The notes below the pieces were generated by a model. It was given only the letters and a program-made list of their open reading frames with translations, searched no databases and was not told the DNA's origin. From positions 1 through 15,621 of the forward strand of contig CAIPTQ010000032.1 of assembly GCA_903868035.1 (NCBI GenBank): 15,621 bases of DNA. The letters run 5' to 3'. Within the stretch, counting starts at the first letter, position 1; each line of letters begins with the position of its first letter. Of the stretch, positions 1-7,237 are shown piece by piece. A program made the position numbers and the translations under genes. Source of the stretch: an uncultured Phycisphaerales bacterium. GTDB taxonomy: Bacteria; Planctomycetota; Phycisphaerae; WQYP01.

Positions 1-4
1 ACCC

Positions 5-781
5 TCAGGGCACGATGACGACCGGGAATTTTGCGGGTACTTGGTTGCGGGCGATGGCGGCTTCGGCCCAGTTGGGGTAGGCGCCCGACTGCACGAGATA
101 CCAGAGCCGGGTGTCGGCGCGAACTTCGGAGGTGATGACGGTGGCGATGTTGGCGGCGCGCAACTGGGCCTGGAGCGCCTGGGCACCGGCCTGATCCAGG
201 AACGCGCCGTACTGGAGGGCGAAGCTTTTGGCGTACATGCGGTGTACGGCACGGTCATGCAGGGTGGCGTCGTCGCGGGTGGCGACGACTTTTTCGAACC
301 AGGGGACGGCCTTGGTCCACTCGCCCCGGCACTGCAGGGCGGCGCCGATGCGATAGTTGAAGTAGGTGACGGCGGAGGGGGCGAGGGTGAGGTTGTCGAG
401 GCCCAGGGTGTAATTGGTGATCGCGTCGGTCCACTGCTGCTGGTCATAGGCCATGTCGCCCAGGGCGCGATAGGCCTTGGAACGGAGGTCGGCGCGGGTG
501 GTTTTGGTGAGGGCCAGGTGGAGGTCTTCGGCGGCGCCGGTGCGGTTGCCGAGGGTCATGCGGGAGATGCCGCGGAGATAGTAGGCTTGGTCGAGGTCGG
601 AGGCGTTGGGGTTGGCGCGGATGTAGGTATCGGCGATGAGTTGGGCCTCGCCGACCTGTTGGGTGGAGTATTTGTTGAAGCCGTCTTGGAGGGTTTTGGG
701 GTCGGAGGCGCAGGCGGCCAGGAGGAGGCCGGCGCTCAGGAAGAGGATTTTAAGGAAGGGAGAACGGGGAAGGTGGAGCAT
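5..781 (-). CDS. TPR-containing lipoprotein with C-terminal SPOR-like domain
   Basis: This 258-residue protein starts with a lipoprotein signal peptide: a hydrophobic stretch ends in LLLAAC, so Cys24 would be lipidated. With Ala after the Cys, outer-membrane anchoring is likely. Residues about 55-175 look like tetratricopeptide (TPR) helices, for example AYYLRGISRMTLGN, AYRALGDMAYDQQQWTDAI and FNYRIGAALQCRGEWTKAVPWFEKVV. The last 75 residues resemble a SPOR domain (LQYGAF near its start, a second strand WYLVQSGAY). SPOR domains bind denuded peptidoglycan strands, and TPRs mediate protein contacts, so a role in envelope assembly or division is plausible but inferred. The gene is divergent from kduI, with 135 bp between the start codons. 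Its ribosome-binding site is weak. The TPR reading is firmer than the SPOR reading. Confidence 0.8.
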   Translation of the reverse strand: MLHLPRSPFLKILFLSAGLLLAACASDPKTLQDGFNKYSTQQVGEAQLIADTYIRANPNASDLDQAYYLRGISRMTLGNRTGAAEDLHLALTKTTRADLRSKAYRALGDMAYDQQQWTDAITNYTLGLDNLTLAPSAVTYFNYRIGAALQCRGEWTKAVPWFEKVVATRDDATLHDRAVHRMYAKSFALQYGAFLDQAGAQALQAQLRAANIATVITSEVRADTRLWYLVQSGAYPNWAEAAIARNQVPAKFPVVIVP

Positions 782-854
782 CGGCAGGTTCCGTGTAGGG
801 GTGGAGATATGAACGACATGCTAGCGTGTGGGGGTTGCCGGGGGAAGCGAAGGA

Positions 855-883
855 TGGACGAATCGGCCCGGGGGTGGTATATC
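855..883 (+). promoter_or_regulatory. Candidate sigma-70-type promoter for kduI
   Basis: TGGACG at 855-860 and TATATC at 878-883 are separated by 17 bp, each matching the consensus at 4 of 6 positions. The pair lies 33 bp upstream of the kduI ATG at 917, and a good AGGAG ribosome-binding site is at 903-907. It was found by eye only. Confidence 0.3.
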
Positions 884-916
884 AACGGGGGTTGTCGTTT
901 ATAGGAGTTGAGACTG

Positions 917-1747
917 ATGAAGACGCACATGATGCCGGACCAGGAACGCTATCAGCGGATGAACACGGAGGAGCTGCGGCAGACGTTTCTGGTGGAGGAT
1001 TTATTTCAGGGGGGGCAGATCGTGACGCATTATCTGGATATGGACCGGACGATTGTGGGGTCGGCGGTGCCGCTGATGGCGCCGCTGGTGCTGGCGACGG
1101 CGGATGAGTTGCGGGCGGCGTATTTTCTGGAGCGGCGGGAGCTGGGGATACTGGTGGTTGCCGGCAAGGGGACGGTGACGGCGGACGGGAAGGCGTTTGA
1201 GATGGAGGCGCTGGATTGTTTGTATGTGGGGCGGGGGACGAAGGAGGTGCGGTTTGCGTCGGCGGATCCGGCGAATCCGGCGCGGTATTATTTGTTGAGT
1301 TATCCGGCGCATGCGACGTATCCGACGGTGCTGGCGCGGAAGAAGGATGCGACGGCGGTGCCGCTGGGCAAGCAGGAGGCGATCAACAAGCGAACGATTT
1401 ACAAGTACATCCATGAGGGGGGGATTAAGAGTTGCCAGTTGGTGATGGGGTTCACGGAGCTGGAGGTGGGGAGCGGGTGGAACACGATGCCGCCGCACAC
1501 GCATGCGCGGCGGTCGGAGGTGTATTTGTATTTCAACATGCCGGAGAGTGCGCGGGTGTTCCACATGATGGGCGGGCCGCAGGAGACGCGGCATCTGGTG
1601 GTGGCGGACAAGCAGGTGGCGCTTTCGCCGAGCTGGTCGATCCATGCGGGGATCGGGACGCAGCATTACACGTTCTGCTGGGGCATGGGAGGGGAGAATC
1701 AGGCGTTTGATGACATGGATGCGGCGGCGGTGGCGAGTTTGAAGTAA
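917..1747 (+). CDS. kduI: 5-dehydro-4-deoxy-D-glucuronate isomerase KduI
   Basis: KduI is a cytoplasmic cupin isomerase that converts 5-keto-4-deoxyuronate, the product of unsaturated uronate release from pectin, into 2,5-diketo-3-deoxygluconate. The 276 residues match the usual family length of about 278. The metal-binding set is visible: His194 and His196 in PPHTHARRSE, Glu201, and His243 in SIHAG, matching His196/His198/Glu203/His245 of the E. coli enzyme with a constant offset of two. The ATG at 917 is chosen because AGGAG (903-907) sits 9 nt upstream; the in-frame TTG at 908 would have no spacing. The next pathway enzyme, kduD, is downstream on the same strand, separated by a small inserted gene. 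Identity is secure from the motifs and the kduD context. Confidence 0.96.
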   Translation: MKTHMMPDQERYQRMNTEELRQTFLVEDLFQGGQIVTHYLDMDRTIVGSAVPLMAPLVLATADELRAAYFLERRELGILVVAGKGTVTADGKAFEMEALDCLYVGRGTKEVRFASADPANPARYYLLSYPAHATYPTVLARKKDATAVPLGKQEAINKRTIYKYIHEGGIKSCQLVMGFTELEVGSGWNTMPPHTHARRSEVYLYFNMPESARVFHMMGGPQETRHLVVADKQVALSPSWSIHAGIGTQHYTFCWGMGGENQAFDDMDAAAVASLK

Positions 1748-1778
1748 AGGCTGAAGTGTGAAGTATGAAGGCTGAAAG
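1747..1778 (+). repeat. Left arm of inverted repeat around the four-helix-bundle gene
   Basis: This arm is a run of heptads of the form AAGNNTG: AAGGCTG, AAGTGTG, AAGTATG, AAGGCTG, beginning at the last base of the kduI stop codon. Bases 1754-1776 match the reverse complement of 2163-2185 at 22 of 23 positions. The single difference (G1758 opposite T2181) would be a G-U wobble in RNA. Confidence 0.9.
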
Positions 1779-1783
1779 AGGCG

Positions 1784-2149
1784 ATGGAAGCACCACGAGA
1801 CATTCAGGAGCGAACCATGGATTACGCCTTGCGTGTCATACGGCTCTATCGTCATTTACAGAAACAGAAAGATGGTGCGGGTTGGGTGATGGGCAAACAG
1901 CTTCTCCGAGCGGCGACTTCAATCGGAGCCAACATTACCGAAGCTCAGTCCGGCGAATCGCGCGCCGATTTTGTTCACAAATACGCGATTGCACAAAAGG
2001 AAGCTCGCGAATGTTTCTATTGGTTGAAGCTCTTGCTGAAATCCGAATCGCTACCCACGGCAAAGCTTCAGCCGCTCCTTGACGAGACCAACCAACTAGT
2101 CGCTATCATCACCCGGATCATCGTTAACACAAAAAGAAACGGTGTATAA
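1784..2149 (+). CDS. Four-helix-bundle protein (23S rRNA intervening-sequence protein family)
   Basis: This 121-residue, all-helical protein belongs to the S23/four-helix-bundle family, first known from open reading frames inside 23S rRNA intervening sequences. Family landmarks are DIQERT near the start, LLRAATSIGANITEAQSGES in the centre, and DFVHKYAIAQKEARECFYWLKLL towards the end. The molecular function of the family is unknown. The ATG at 1784 is favoured because GAAAGAGG precedes it. The gene sits between kduI and kduD, which belong to one pathway, and is bracketed by a near-perfect 23-bp inverted repeat. Its base composition is visibly less GC-rich than its neighbours. Both points suggest a mobile or acquired unit rather than a pathway gene. 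Confidence 0.92.
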   Translation: MEAPRDIQERTMDYALRVIRLYRHLQKQKDGAGWVMGKQLLRAATSIGANITEAQSGESRADFVHKYAIAQKEARECFYWLKLLLKSESLPTAKLQPLLDETNQLVAIITRIIVNTKRNGV

Positions 2150-2154
2150 AGATG

Positions 2155-2187
2155 TTTCAGACTTCAGCCTTCATACTTCATACTTAA
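2155..2187 (+). repeat. Right arm of inverted repeat around the four-helix-bundle gene
   Basis: The right arm is also built of heptads (TTTCAGA, CTTCAGC, CTTCATA, CTTCATA, then CTT). Bases 2163-2185 are the inverted partner of 1754-1776. It ends about 20 bp before the kduD start, and the kduD ribosome-binding site CGGAG lies just beyond it. Confidence 0.9.
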
Positions 2188-2208
2188 CCCTCACTCACGG
2201 AGACTCAC

Positions 2209-2973
2209 ATGGGTATTCTCGATCTTTTCAAACTCAACGGCAAAGTGGCCATCGTCACCGGTGCCGCCCGCGGCCTGGGGCAGGGGTTGGCGCTGGCGAT
2301 GGCGGAAGCCGGGGCGGATGTGGCGACGGTGGATGTGCTGGAGCAGGCGGAGACCAAGGCCAAGGTGGAGGCTCTCGGGCGGCGGTGCACCACGATTGTG
2401 GCGGATCTGTCGAAGACGACGGATATTCCGCGGATCGTGGAGACCACGCTCAAGACGCTCGGGCGGATCGATATTTTGTTCAACAATGCGGGGATCATCC
2501 GGCGGGCGGACCTGGTGGATTTTTCGGAGAAGGACTGGGACGACGTGATCAACATCAACCAGCGGACGCTGTTTTTCCTCTCGCAGGCGGTGGCGCGGGT
2601 GCTGATCAAGCAGGGGCAGGGGGGGCGGATCATCAACACGGCGTCGATGCTGAGTTTCCAGGGCGGCATACGGGTGCCGTCGTATACGGCCAGCAAGTCG
2701 GCGGTGATGGGGCTGACGCGGCTGTTCGCCAATGAGTTGGCGGCACACCGGATCACGGTGAACGCGATCGCCCCGGGCTACATGGCGACGGACAACACGG
2801 CACCGCTGCGGGCGGATGAGAAGCGGTCGAATGAGATCTTAGGGCGGATACCGGCGGGGCGCTGGGGCACGCCGGATGATTTGAAGGGGGCGGCGGTGTT
2901 TTTGGCGTCGGCGGCGTCGGAGTATGTGACGGGATATACGATTGCCGTAGACGGAGGCTGGTTGTCGCGGTGA
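2209..2973 (+). CDS. kduD: SDR oxidoreductase KduD, 2-dehydro-3-deoxy-D-gluconate 5-dehydrogenase
   Basis: This is a 254-residue classical short-chain dehydrogenase with TGAARGLG for NAD(P) binding, NNAG at about residue 92, and the catalytic set Ser146, Tyr159 and Lys163 (YTASK). The opening MGILDLFKLNGKVAIVTGA and the close kduI neighbour identify KduD. This cytoplasmic enzyme reduces 2,5-diketo-3-deoxygluconate to 2-keto-3-deoxygluconate, the step after KduI. A CGGAG ribosome-binding site precedes the ATG. SDR specificity is hard to read from sequence alone, so the assignment rests partly on context. It is probably expressed with kduI unless the intervening inverted repeat splits the transcript. 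Confidence 0.92.
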   Translation: MGILDLFKLNGKVAIVTGAARGLGQGLALAMAEAGADVATVDVLEQAETKAKVEALGRRCTTIVADLSKTTDIPRIVETTLKTLGRIDILFNNAGIIRRADLVDFSEKDWDDVININQRTLFFLSQAVARVLIKQGQGGRIINTASMLSFQGGIRVPSYTASKSAVMGLTRLFANELAAHRITVNAIAPGYMATDNTAPLRADEKRSNEILGRIPAGRWGTPDDLKGAAVFLASAASEYVTGYTIAVDGGWLSR

Positions 2974-3070
2974 TTTTTTCGAAGGGTTGGGTTTTTCGCA
3001 AGAGGACGCAGACTTGGTCGTTTAGTCAATTCTTACTTATGGGCCTGTTATTTCAGTTCAGGGGATTTGC

Positions 3071-4930
3071 ATGTCTCAAACCACTCCGCCACCGGCACTG
3101 GCCTCGGATTCCGGACCAAAACCGACCAATTTCCGCTGGGTAATTTGCGGCCTGCTCTTTTACGCAACCACGGTCAACTATATCGACCGTTCGACGCTCA
3201 ACACGCTGGAACCCACGCTGCGCGATGCGATTCACTGGCGGCCCTATCAGTACGGCCTGATCAACGCGGTCTTTTCGCTGGCATATGGCATCGGCTTCCT
3301 GGTCATGGGCGCCTTGGTCGACAAGGTCGGGACGCGCCTGGGCTATGCCTTGGCGATGATAGGCTGGTCGCTCTCGGGCCTGTGTACGGCCTTCACGGCG
3401 ACCCCCTTGCAGTTCGGACTCACGCGGTTTTTCCTGGGGTTGTTTGAGGCCGGCAACTTCCCGGCGGCGATCAAGACCACGGCCGAGTGGTTCCCGCAGA
3501 AGCAGCGGGCCACGGCGACGGGCATCTTCAATGCCGGTTCCAATGTCGGGGCGGTGTGCGCTCCGCTCATTGTGTTGTTCCTGGTGCCGTGGCTGGGCTG
3601 GCGTGCGGCATTCTTCGTGACTCCCTTCATGGTTCTCATCTGGCTGACGATGTGGTTCAGGTGGTATCGCAGTCCCGCCCTCCAACCCCGCGCCAATGAC
3701 GCCGAACGGGCGCTCATCGAAGCCGACCCCATCGTCGCCCCGAAGCCCGCCAAGTGGCGCAACATTCTGCCGCACCGGCAGGCCTGGGCCTTTATGGGCG
3801 GCAAGTTTTTCACCGATCCGATCTGGTGGTTTTACCTGTTCTGGTCCGGGTCGTTTTTCTACGACAAGTTCGGGGTCAAACTCGAAAAGATCGCACTGCC
3901 GCTTATTTATATTTACATTCTGGCGGATGTAGGCTCCATCGCCGGCGGGTGGCTCTCCTCCTCGCTCATCAAGAAGGGTTTAACCCCCAACAAAGCCCGT
4001 AAAATCGCCATGTCCGTCTGCGCCCTGTTCGTCCTTCCGGTCATCTTCGCGCCGCTGGTTCCCAAGGACATGCCGCTGGGTCTCTGGATTGCCGCCACCC
4101 TGATCGGCAGCGCCGCGGCCGCGCATCAGGGTTTCTCGGCCAACATATTCACGACCACCTCCGACATGTTCCCCAAGCGTGCCGTCTCCTCCGTCACGGG
4201 CCTGGGCGGACTGGCCGGGGCGCTGGGCAGCGTGATCCTGCAATCGGTCGCGGGCGTGACCATCGAACTGACGGGCGGCGATTATCTGCCGCTGTTTATC
4301 ACGGCCGCGTGCGCCTATCCGCTGGCCATCATATTCATTCACCTTTTTGCGCCGCGTCTGGAACCTGTCGGCGAGGCCCGGCTGGAAACCACCCCCATGC
4401 CCCGGGGTGTCACCGCGTTTATTTTCGCGATATTGGGCTTCGTCGTGGCGGTTCCGATGTCCTTTTATTTCCAGGGCGACAACCGCACCCAGTGCCGGCT
4501 GTATGACCGCAAGACTTTGGTGACGATGACCTTTACCGAGATGTCCGACGTGCTTCCGCGGTCGCTGGTGAATAAAGCGGAGATTGGCGGCGCGGCGGAC
4601 AAGACCGACAAGGTCAACTTCAAGGTTACGCTCGATCTCAATGACAAAGTTGAGCCCACCCCCGAGCAGGCCACGCTGATCGCCACGCTCAAGAAATTCA
4701 GCGACGGCAATTTCGCCTACGACGCGTCCAAGGAACACTTCAAGCCGGGCTTCACGATGGGCGAGTATGTCGCCGCGGTGCTGCCGCCGGGCAATATCTA
4801 TAAGAGCCCCGACCGCGGCAAGCTCCTAAAGCCGTTGCTCTGGACGCCGCTGGCGGGCGTCGGGATCGGCGCCTTGCTGGGCATGTTGCTGCATGGCGTT
4901 TTGTTCCGCTCCGCACGGAAAAAGATGTGA
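3071..4930 (+). CDS. MFS transporter, ExuT-like (hexuronate/anion:cation symporter family), with C-terminal extension
   Basis: Residues 1 to about 430 form a 12-helix major facilitator of the hexuronate-transporter type. Landmarks are NYIDRSTLNTLEPTLR after helix 1, GALVDKVGTRLGY in the 2-3 loop, FFLGLFEAGNFPAAIKT in helix 4, and EWFPQKQRATATGIFNAGSNVG. The likely role is import of galacturonate or unsaturated uronate released by the neighbouring GH105 enzyme. At 619 residues it exceeds the usual length of about 430. The extra part has a hydrophobic helix (about 446-466), a soluble segment of roughly 120 residues, and a last helix (LLWTPLAGVGIGALLGMLLHGVLF) before a basic tail. AGGGGA precedes the ATG. 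The GH105 gene follows 17 bp after the stop. Substrate is inferred from family and context. Confidence 0.88.
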   Translation: MSQTTPPPALASDSGPKPTNFRWVICGLLFYATTVNYIDRSTLNTLEPTLRDAIHWRPYQYGLINAVFSLAYGIGFLVMGALVDKVGTRLGYALAMIGWSLSGLCTAFTATPLQFGLTRFFLGLFEAGNFPAAIKTTAEWFPQKQRATATGIFNAGSNVGAVCAPLIVLFLVPWLGWRAAFFVTPFMVLIWLTMWFRWYRSPALQPRANDAERALIEADPIVAPKPAKWRNILPHRQAWAFMGGKFFTDPIWWFYLFWSGSFFYDKFGVKLEKIALPLIYIYILADVGSIAGGWLSSSLIKKGLTPNKARKIAMSVCALFVLPVIFAPLVPKDMPLGLWIAATLIGSAAAAHQGFSANIFTTTSDMFPKRAVSSVTGLGGLAGALGSVILQSVAGVTIELTGGDYLPLFITAACAYPLAIIFIHLFAPRLEPVGEARLETTPMPRGVTAFIFAILGFVVAVPMSFYFQGDNRTQCRLYDRKTLVTMTFTEMSDVLPRSLVNKAEIGGAADKTDKVNFKVTLDLNDKVEPTPEQATLIATLKKFSDGNFAYDASKEHFKPGFTMGEYVAAVLPPGNIYKSPDRGKLLKPLLWTPLAGVGIGALLGMLLHGVLFRSARKKM

Positions 4931-4947
4931 TCTCACGGAAGCGATTC

Positions 4948-6105
4948 ATGAAGCTGCCCCTTACCCGCCTTCTGTTGTGTACCATGGTCTCCAGCCTCAG
5001 TGCGTATGGTCAGGCCGCCGCACCCGCCCAGACCCCCGCCACCAAGGCCGAGATTCTTGCCGTTATGGAAAAAATGACCGACGCGCAGCTTGCCGTCGCC
5101 CCTTATGCCGGCGGCGGGGCGCCGGCGGACTGGGTGGCGGGGGCGTTTTATGTGGGGTTGGCGCGACTGACGCATGGGTCGGAAAATCCCAAGTATCTGG
5201 CGGCGGAAAAGGCCATTGCCGAGAAGAACGCATGGGAATTCAAGACCGCCGGCGGCGGGGCGAGCAACATCGCCTTCGCCGACAACGAGACCATCGGGCA
5301 GTTGTACATTGATCTGGCGGTGACGCAGAAGGACCTCGCCAAGCTTGACAAGATCAAGAAGCAATGGGACGAAGTGGTCGCGGGGTTTGACGATCCGGCG
5401 AACATCGCCAAGTGGAACAGCAGCCTGGCCCGCGACGGCAAGCCCATGCCGTGGTGGTGGTGCGACGCGCTGTTCATGGCCCCGGCGGGGATGGCGCGGC
5501 TGTCGCAGCTCACGTGGGACCGCAAATACCTGGATGCCATGGACAAGCAGTGGTGGGTTTGCTACGACAAGCTTTACGATCAGGATTCCCACCTGTTTTA
5601 CCGCGACAGCAAGTACCTGACCCAGAAGACGGCCAACGGCAAGAAGGTGTTCTGGTCGCGGGGGAACGGGTGGGTCTACGCGGGGCTGGCCAATACGCTG
5701 CCGTACGTGCCGAAGGATTATCCCACGCGGGGCAAGTACGAGGTGGTGTTCAAGGAGATGGCGGCGAAGCTGGCGTCGGTGCAGCAGGCGGACGGGTATT
5801 GGCGCGGGAGTTTGGATGATGCGGCCCTGTCGAATTCGCCCGAGACCAGCGGCACGGCGTTTTTCTGCTATGGCACGGCGTGGGGCATCAACAATGGTTT
5901 TCTGGAGCGCTCCAAATATGAACCGGTGGTCGAAAAGGCCTGGGCCGCGTTGAACAAGGCGCTGCGTGCGGATGGTTTGATCGGGTGGGTGCAGGCGGTG
6001 GGGGAGCAACCGGGTTCCGCGACGGCGCAGAACACGCAGGCGTATGCGGTGGGGGGGTTTTTGCTGAGCGGGACGGAGATTATCAAGATGCATGAGAACA
6101 AGTGA
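4948..6105 (+). CDS. GH105/GH88-type unsaturated rhamnogalacturonyl (uronyl) hydrolase
   Basis: This secreted enzyme (385 residues) removes the unsaturated uronic acid from the non-reducing end of oligosaccharides made by polysaccharide lyases, via hydration of the double bond. Family marks are WCDALFMAPAG with the presumed catalytic Asp173, RGNGWVYAGL (238-246), and ETSGTAFFCYGTAWGINNG near the end. A signal peptide (MKLPLTRLLLCTMVSSLSAYGQA) places it outside the cytoplasm. The ATG at 4948 is preferred because GGAAG lies upstream and it gives a clean signal peptide; a GTG at 4927 overlapping the transporter stop is possible. The product rearranges to 5-keto-4-deoxyuronate, the substrate of KduI. 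Rhamnogalacturonan is the likeliest target, but other unsaturated uronyl glycans cannot be excluded. Confidence 0.92.
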   Translation: MKLPLTRLLLCTMVSSLSAYGQAAAPAQTPATKAEILAVMEKMTDAQLAVAPYAGGGAPADWVAGAFYVGLARLTHGSENPKYLAAEKAIAEKNAWEFKTAGGGASNIAFADNETIGQLYIDLAVTQKDLAKLDKIKKQWDEVVAGFDDPANIAKWNSSLARDGKPMPWWWCDALFMAPAGMARLSQLTWDRKYLDAMDKQWWVCYDKLYDQDSHLFYRDSKYLTQKTANGKKVFWSRGNGWVYAGLANTLPYVPKDYPTRGKYEVVFKEMAAKLASVQQADGYWRGSLDDAALSNSPETSGTAFFCYGTAWGINNGFLERSKYEPVVEKAWAALNKALRADGLIGWVQAVGEQPGSATAQNTQAYAVGGFLLSGTEIIKMHENK

Positions 6106-6151
6106 CGTGGGTGCGACGCGGGATTTGAGCGGTTATTCCGTGCGGCATGTT

Positions 6152-6214
6152 TTGCCGGGCATTGCCATGCCGGGCTAGAATGCGCCAATACAAGTCCCCT
6201 TTCCGCGTTATACT
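6152..6214 (+). promoter_or_regulatory. Candidate promoter region for the DUF4350-like gene
   Basis: Two overlapping possibilities lie in the 139-bp gap after GH105. TTGCCG (6152-6157) and TAGAAT (6176-6181) are spaced by 18 bp. A lone TATACT at 6209-6214 lies 30 bp before the ATG. An imperfect hairpin (GGCAT/ATGCC core) overlaps the first pair. None is confirmed. Confidence 0.28.
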
Positions 6215-6244
6215 TTCGGCTTCTGGTCTTTTTAGGAGATGCTC

Positions 6245-7159
6245 ATGGAGTGCTGTGGTAATTCGATGAAGTTCCTGGCCGCCGCCGTGATGGCGGTGGG
6301 CGCGGGTTTGTTCTTTGTCGCCCAACACAACCTGGCGCTGGGTCAGGCAACGGCCCCTGCCGCCACCGCACCGGCTGCCGACATCGACCCGGCCCTGGGC
6401 AAGGGCAAGGTCATCGGCCTGGACGCCTTCTACAACGAGGAGAAGAACGGCACGGGGTTCCATTACCACTGGGACGACACGGCCAATCCCGGTTATTCCA
6501 AGTTCGGCGAGGTGTGGAAGTCGTTTGGGGCCACGACGGCCAAGCTGGCCAAGGCGCCCACGCGGGCCGACCTCGACAAATTCTCCATCTACATGATCGC
6601 CAATCCCAGCCTGCCCACGAATGCCGTCAACGGCAAACAGAACGTTATCCAGCCCGCCGACGGCGACGCCATCGAGGCCTGGGTCAAGGACGGCGGCGTG
6701 CTGCTGATGTTCGGCAACGACAAGAACAACTGCGAGTTCGAGCACTACAACACCCTGGCGACGCGCTTCGGCATCAAGTTCAACGGCGACCGCCGCAACG
6801 AGGTTCCCAACGCCCGCGACCGCACCCCCGGCATGTTTGACGTCTCCAAGCTCGCCCCCGCAGAGCCCCTCTTCAAGGATGTCAAACAAATCTACATGAA
6901 AGAAATCATGACCTTCACCGTCAAGGACCCCGCCAAGCCCCTGCTGATCGCCGACAACGAACCGAAGACCGGCAAGGACGTCATCATGGCCACGGCCAAG
7001 GTGGGCAAGGGTTTTGTGTTTGCGGTGGGCGACGCGTGGGTTTACAACGAGTACATTGACGTGGCCTCGACGCCGGGGCTGACGCTGGAGAACCGCAAGG
7101 CGGCGGTGAATTTCGTGCGGTGGATATTGCCGCAGAGCGCGGCGCCGGCGGCCAAGTGA
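6245..7159 (+). CDS. Secreted DUF4350-like protein, stand-alone version of a GH105-associated domain
   Basis: This is a 304-residue exported protein with a hydrophobic signal segment ending near LALGQA and an Ala/Pro-rich linker. The body (KVIGLDAFYNEEKNGTGFHY, IYMIANPSLP, AWVKDGGVLLMFGNDKNN, FEHYNTLATRFGIKFNGD) resembles the alpha/beta domain that follows the GH88/GH105 catalytic domain in two-domain Bacteroidetes proteins. It has a flavodoxin or glutamine-amidotransferase-like layout, but I see no amidotransferase catalytic Cys. Here the domain is separate and follows the GH105 gene by 139 bp, so the two probably act together on the same oligosaccharides. Biochemical function is unknown. 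The ATG at 6245 is chosen because AGGAG (6234-6238) is correctly spaced; the ATG at 6239 touches the ribosome-binding site. Confidence 0.75.
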   Translation: MECCGNSMKFLAAAVMAVGAGLFFVAQHNLALGQATAPAATAPAADIDPALGKGKVIGLDAFYNEEKNGTGFHYHWDDTANPGYSKFGEVWKSFGATTAKLAKAPTRADLDKFSIYMIANPSLPTNAVNGKQNVIQPADGDAIEAWVKDGGVLLMFGNDKNNCEFEHYNTLATRFGIKFNGDRRNEVPNARDRTPGMFDVSKLAPAEPLFKDVKQIYMKEIMTFTVKDPAKPLLIADNEPKTGKDVIMATAKVGKGFVFAVGDAWVYNEYIDVASTPGLTLENRKAAVNFVRWILPQSAAPAAK

Positions 7160-7237
7160 CCCTGGCCCCCCGCGGGTTGTTGTGCGCACGCCGTGGCGCG
7201 TGATGTATGGTTTCCATAGTGCATGTCGGAGTTCAGC

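Noticed and set aside
41..904. Long plus-strand open frame of 287 codons opposite the first gene
   Set aside because: It is extremely Gly/Ala/Val-rich, the usual antisense shadow of a GC-rich gene; the minus-strand frame has a lipobox, TPRs and a SPOR-like end.
1001..1855. Minus-strand 284-codon frame opposite kduI
   Set aside because: Arg/His/Pro-rich composition with no domain, fully opposite a well-identified kduI.
4927..4947. GTG start for GH105 overlapping the transporter stop
   Set aside because: It would prepend a charged segment to the signal peptide; the ATG at 4948 has a better-placed ribosome-binding site.
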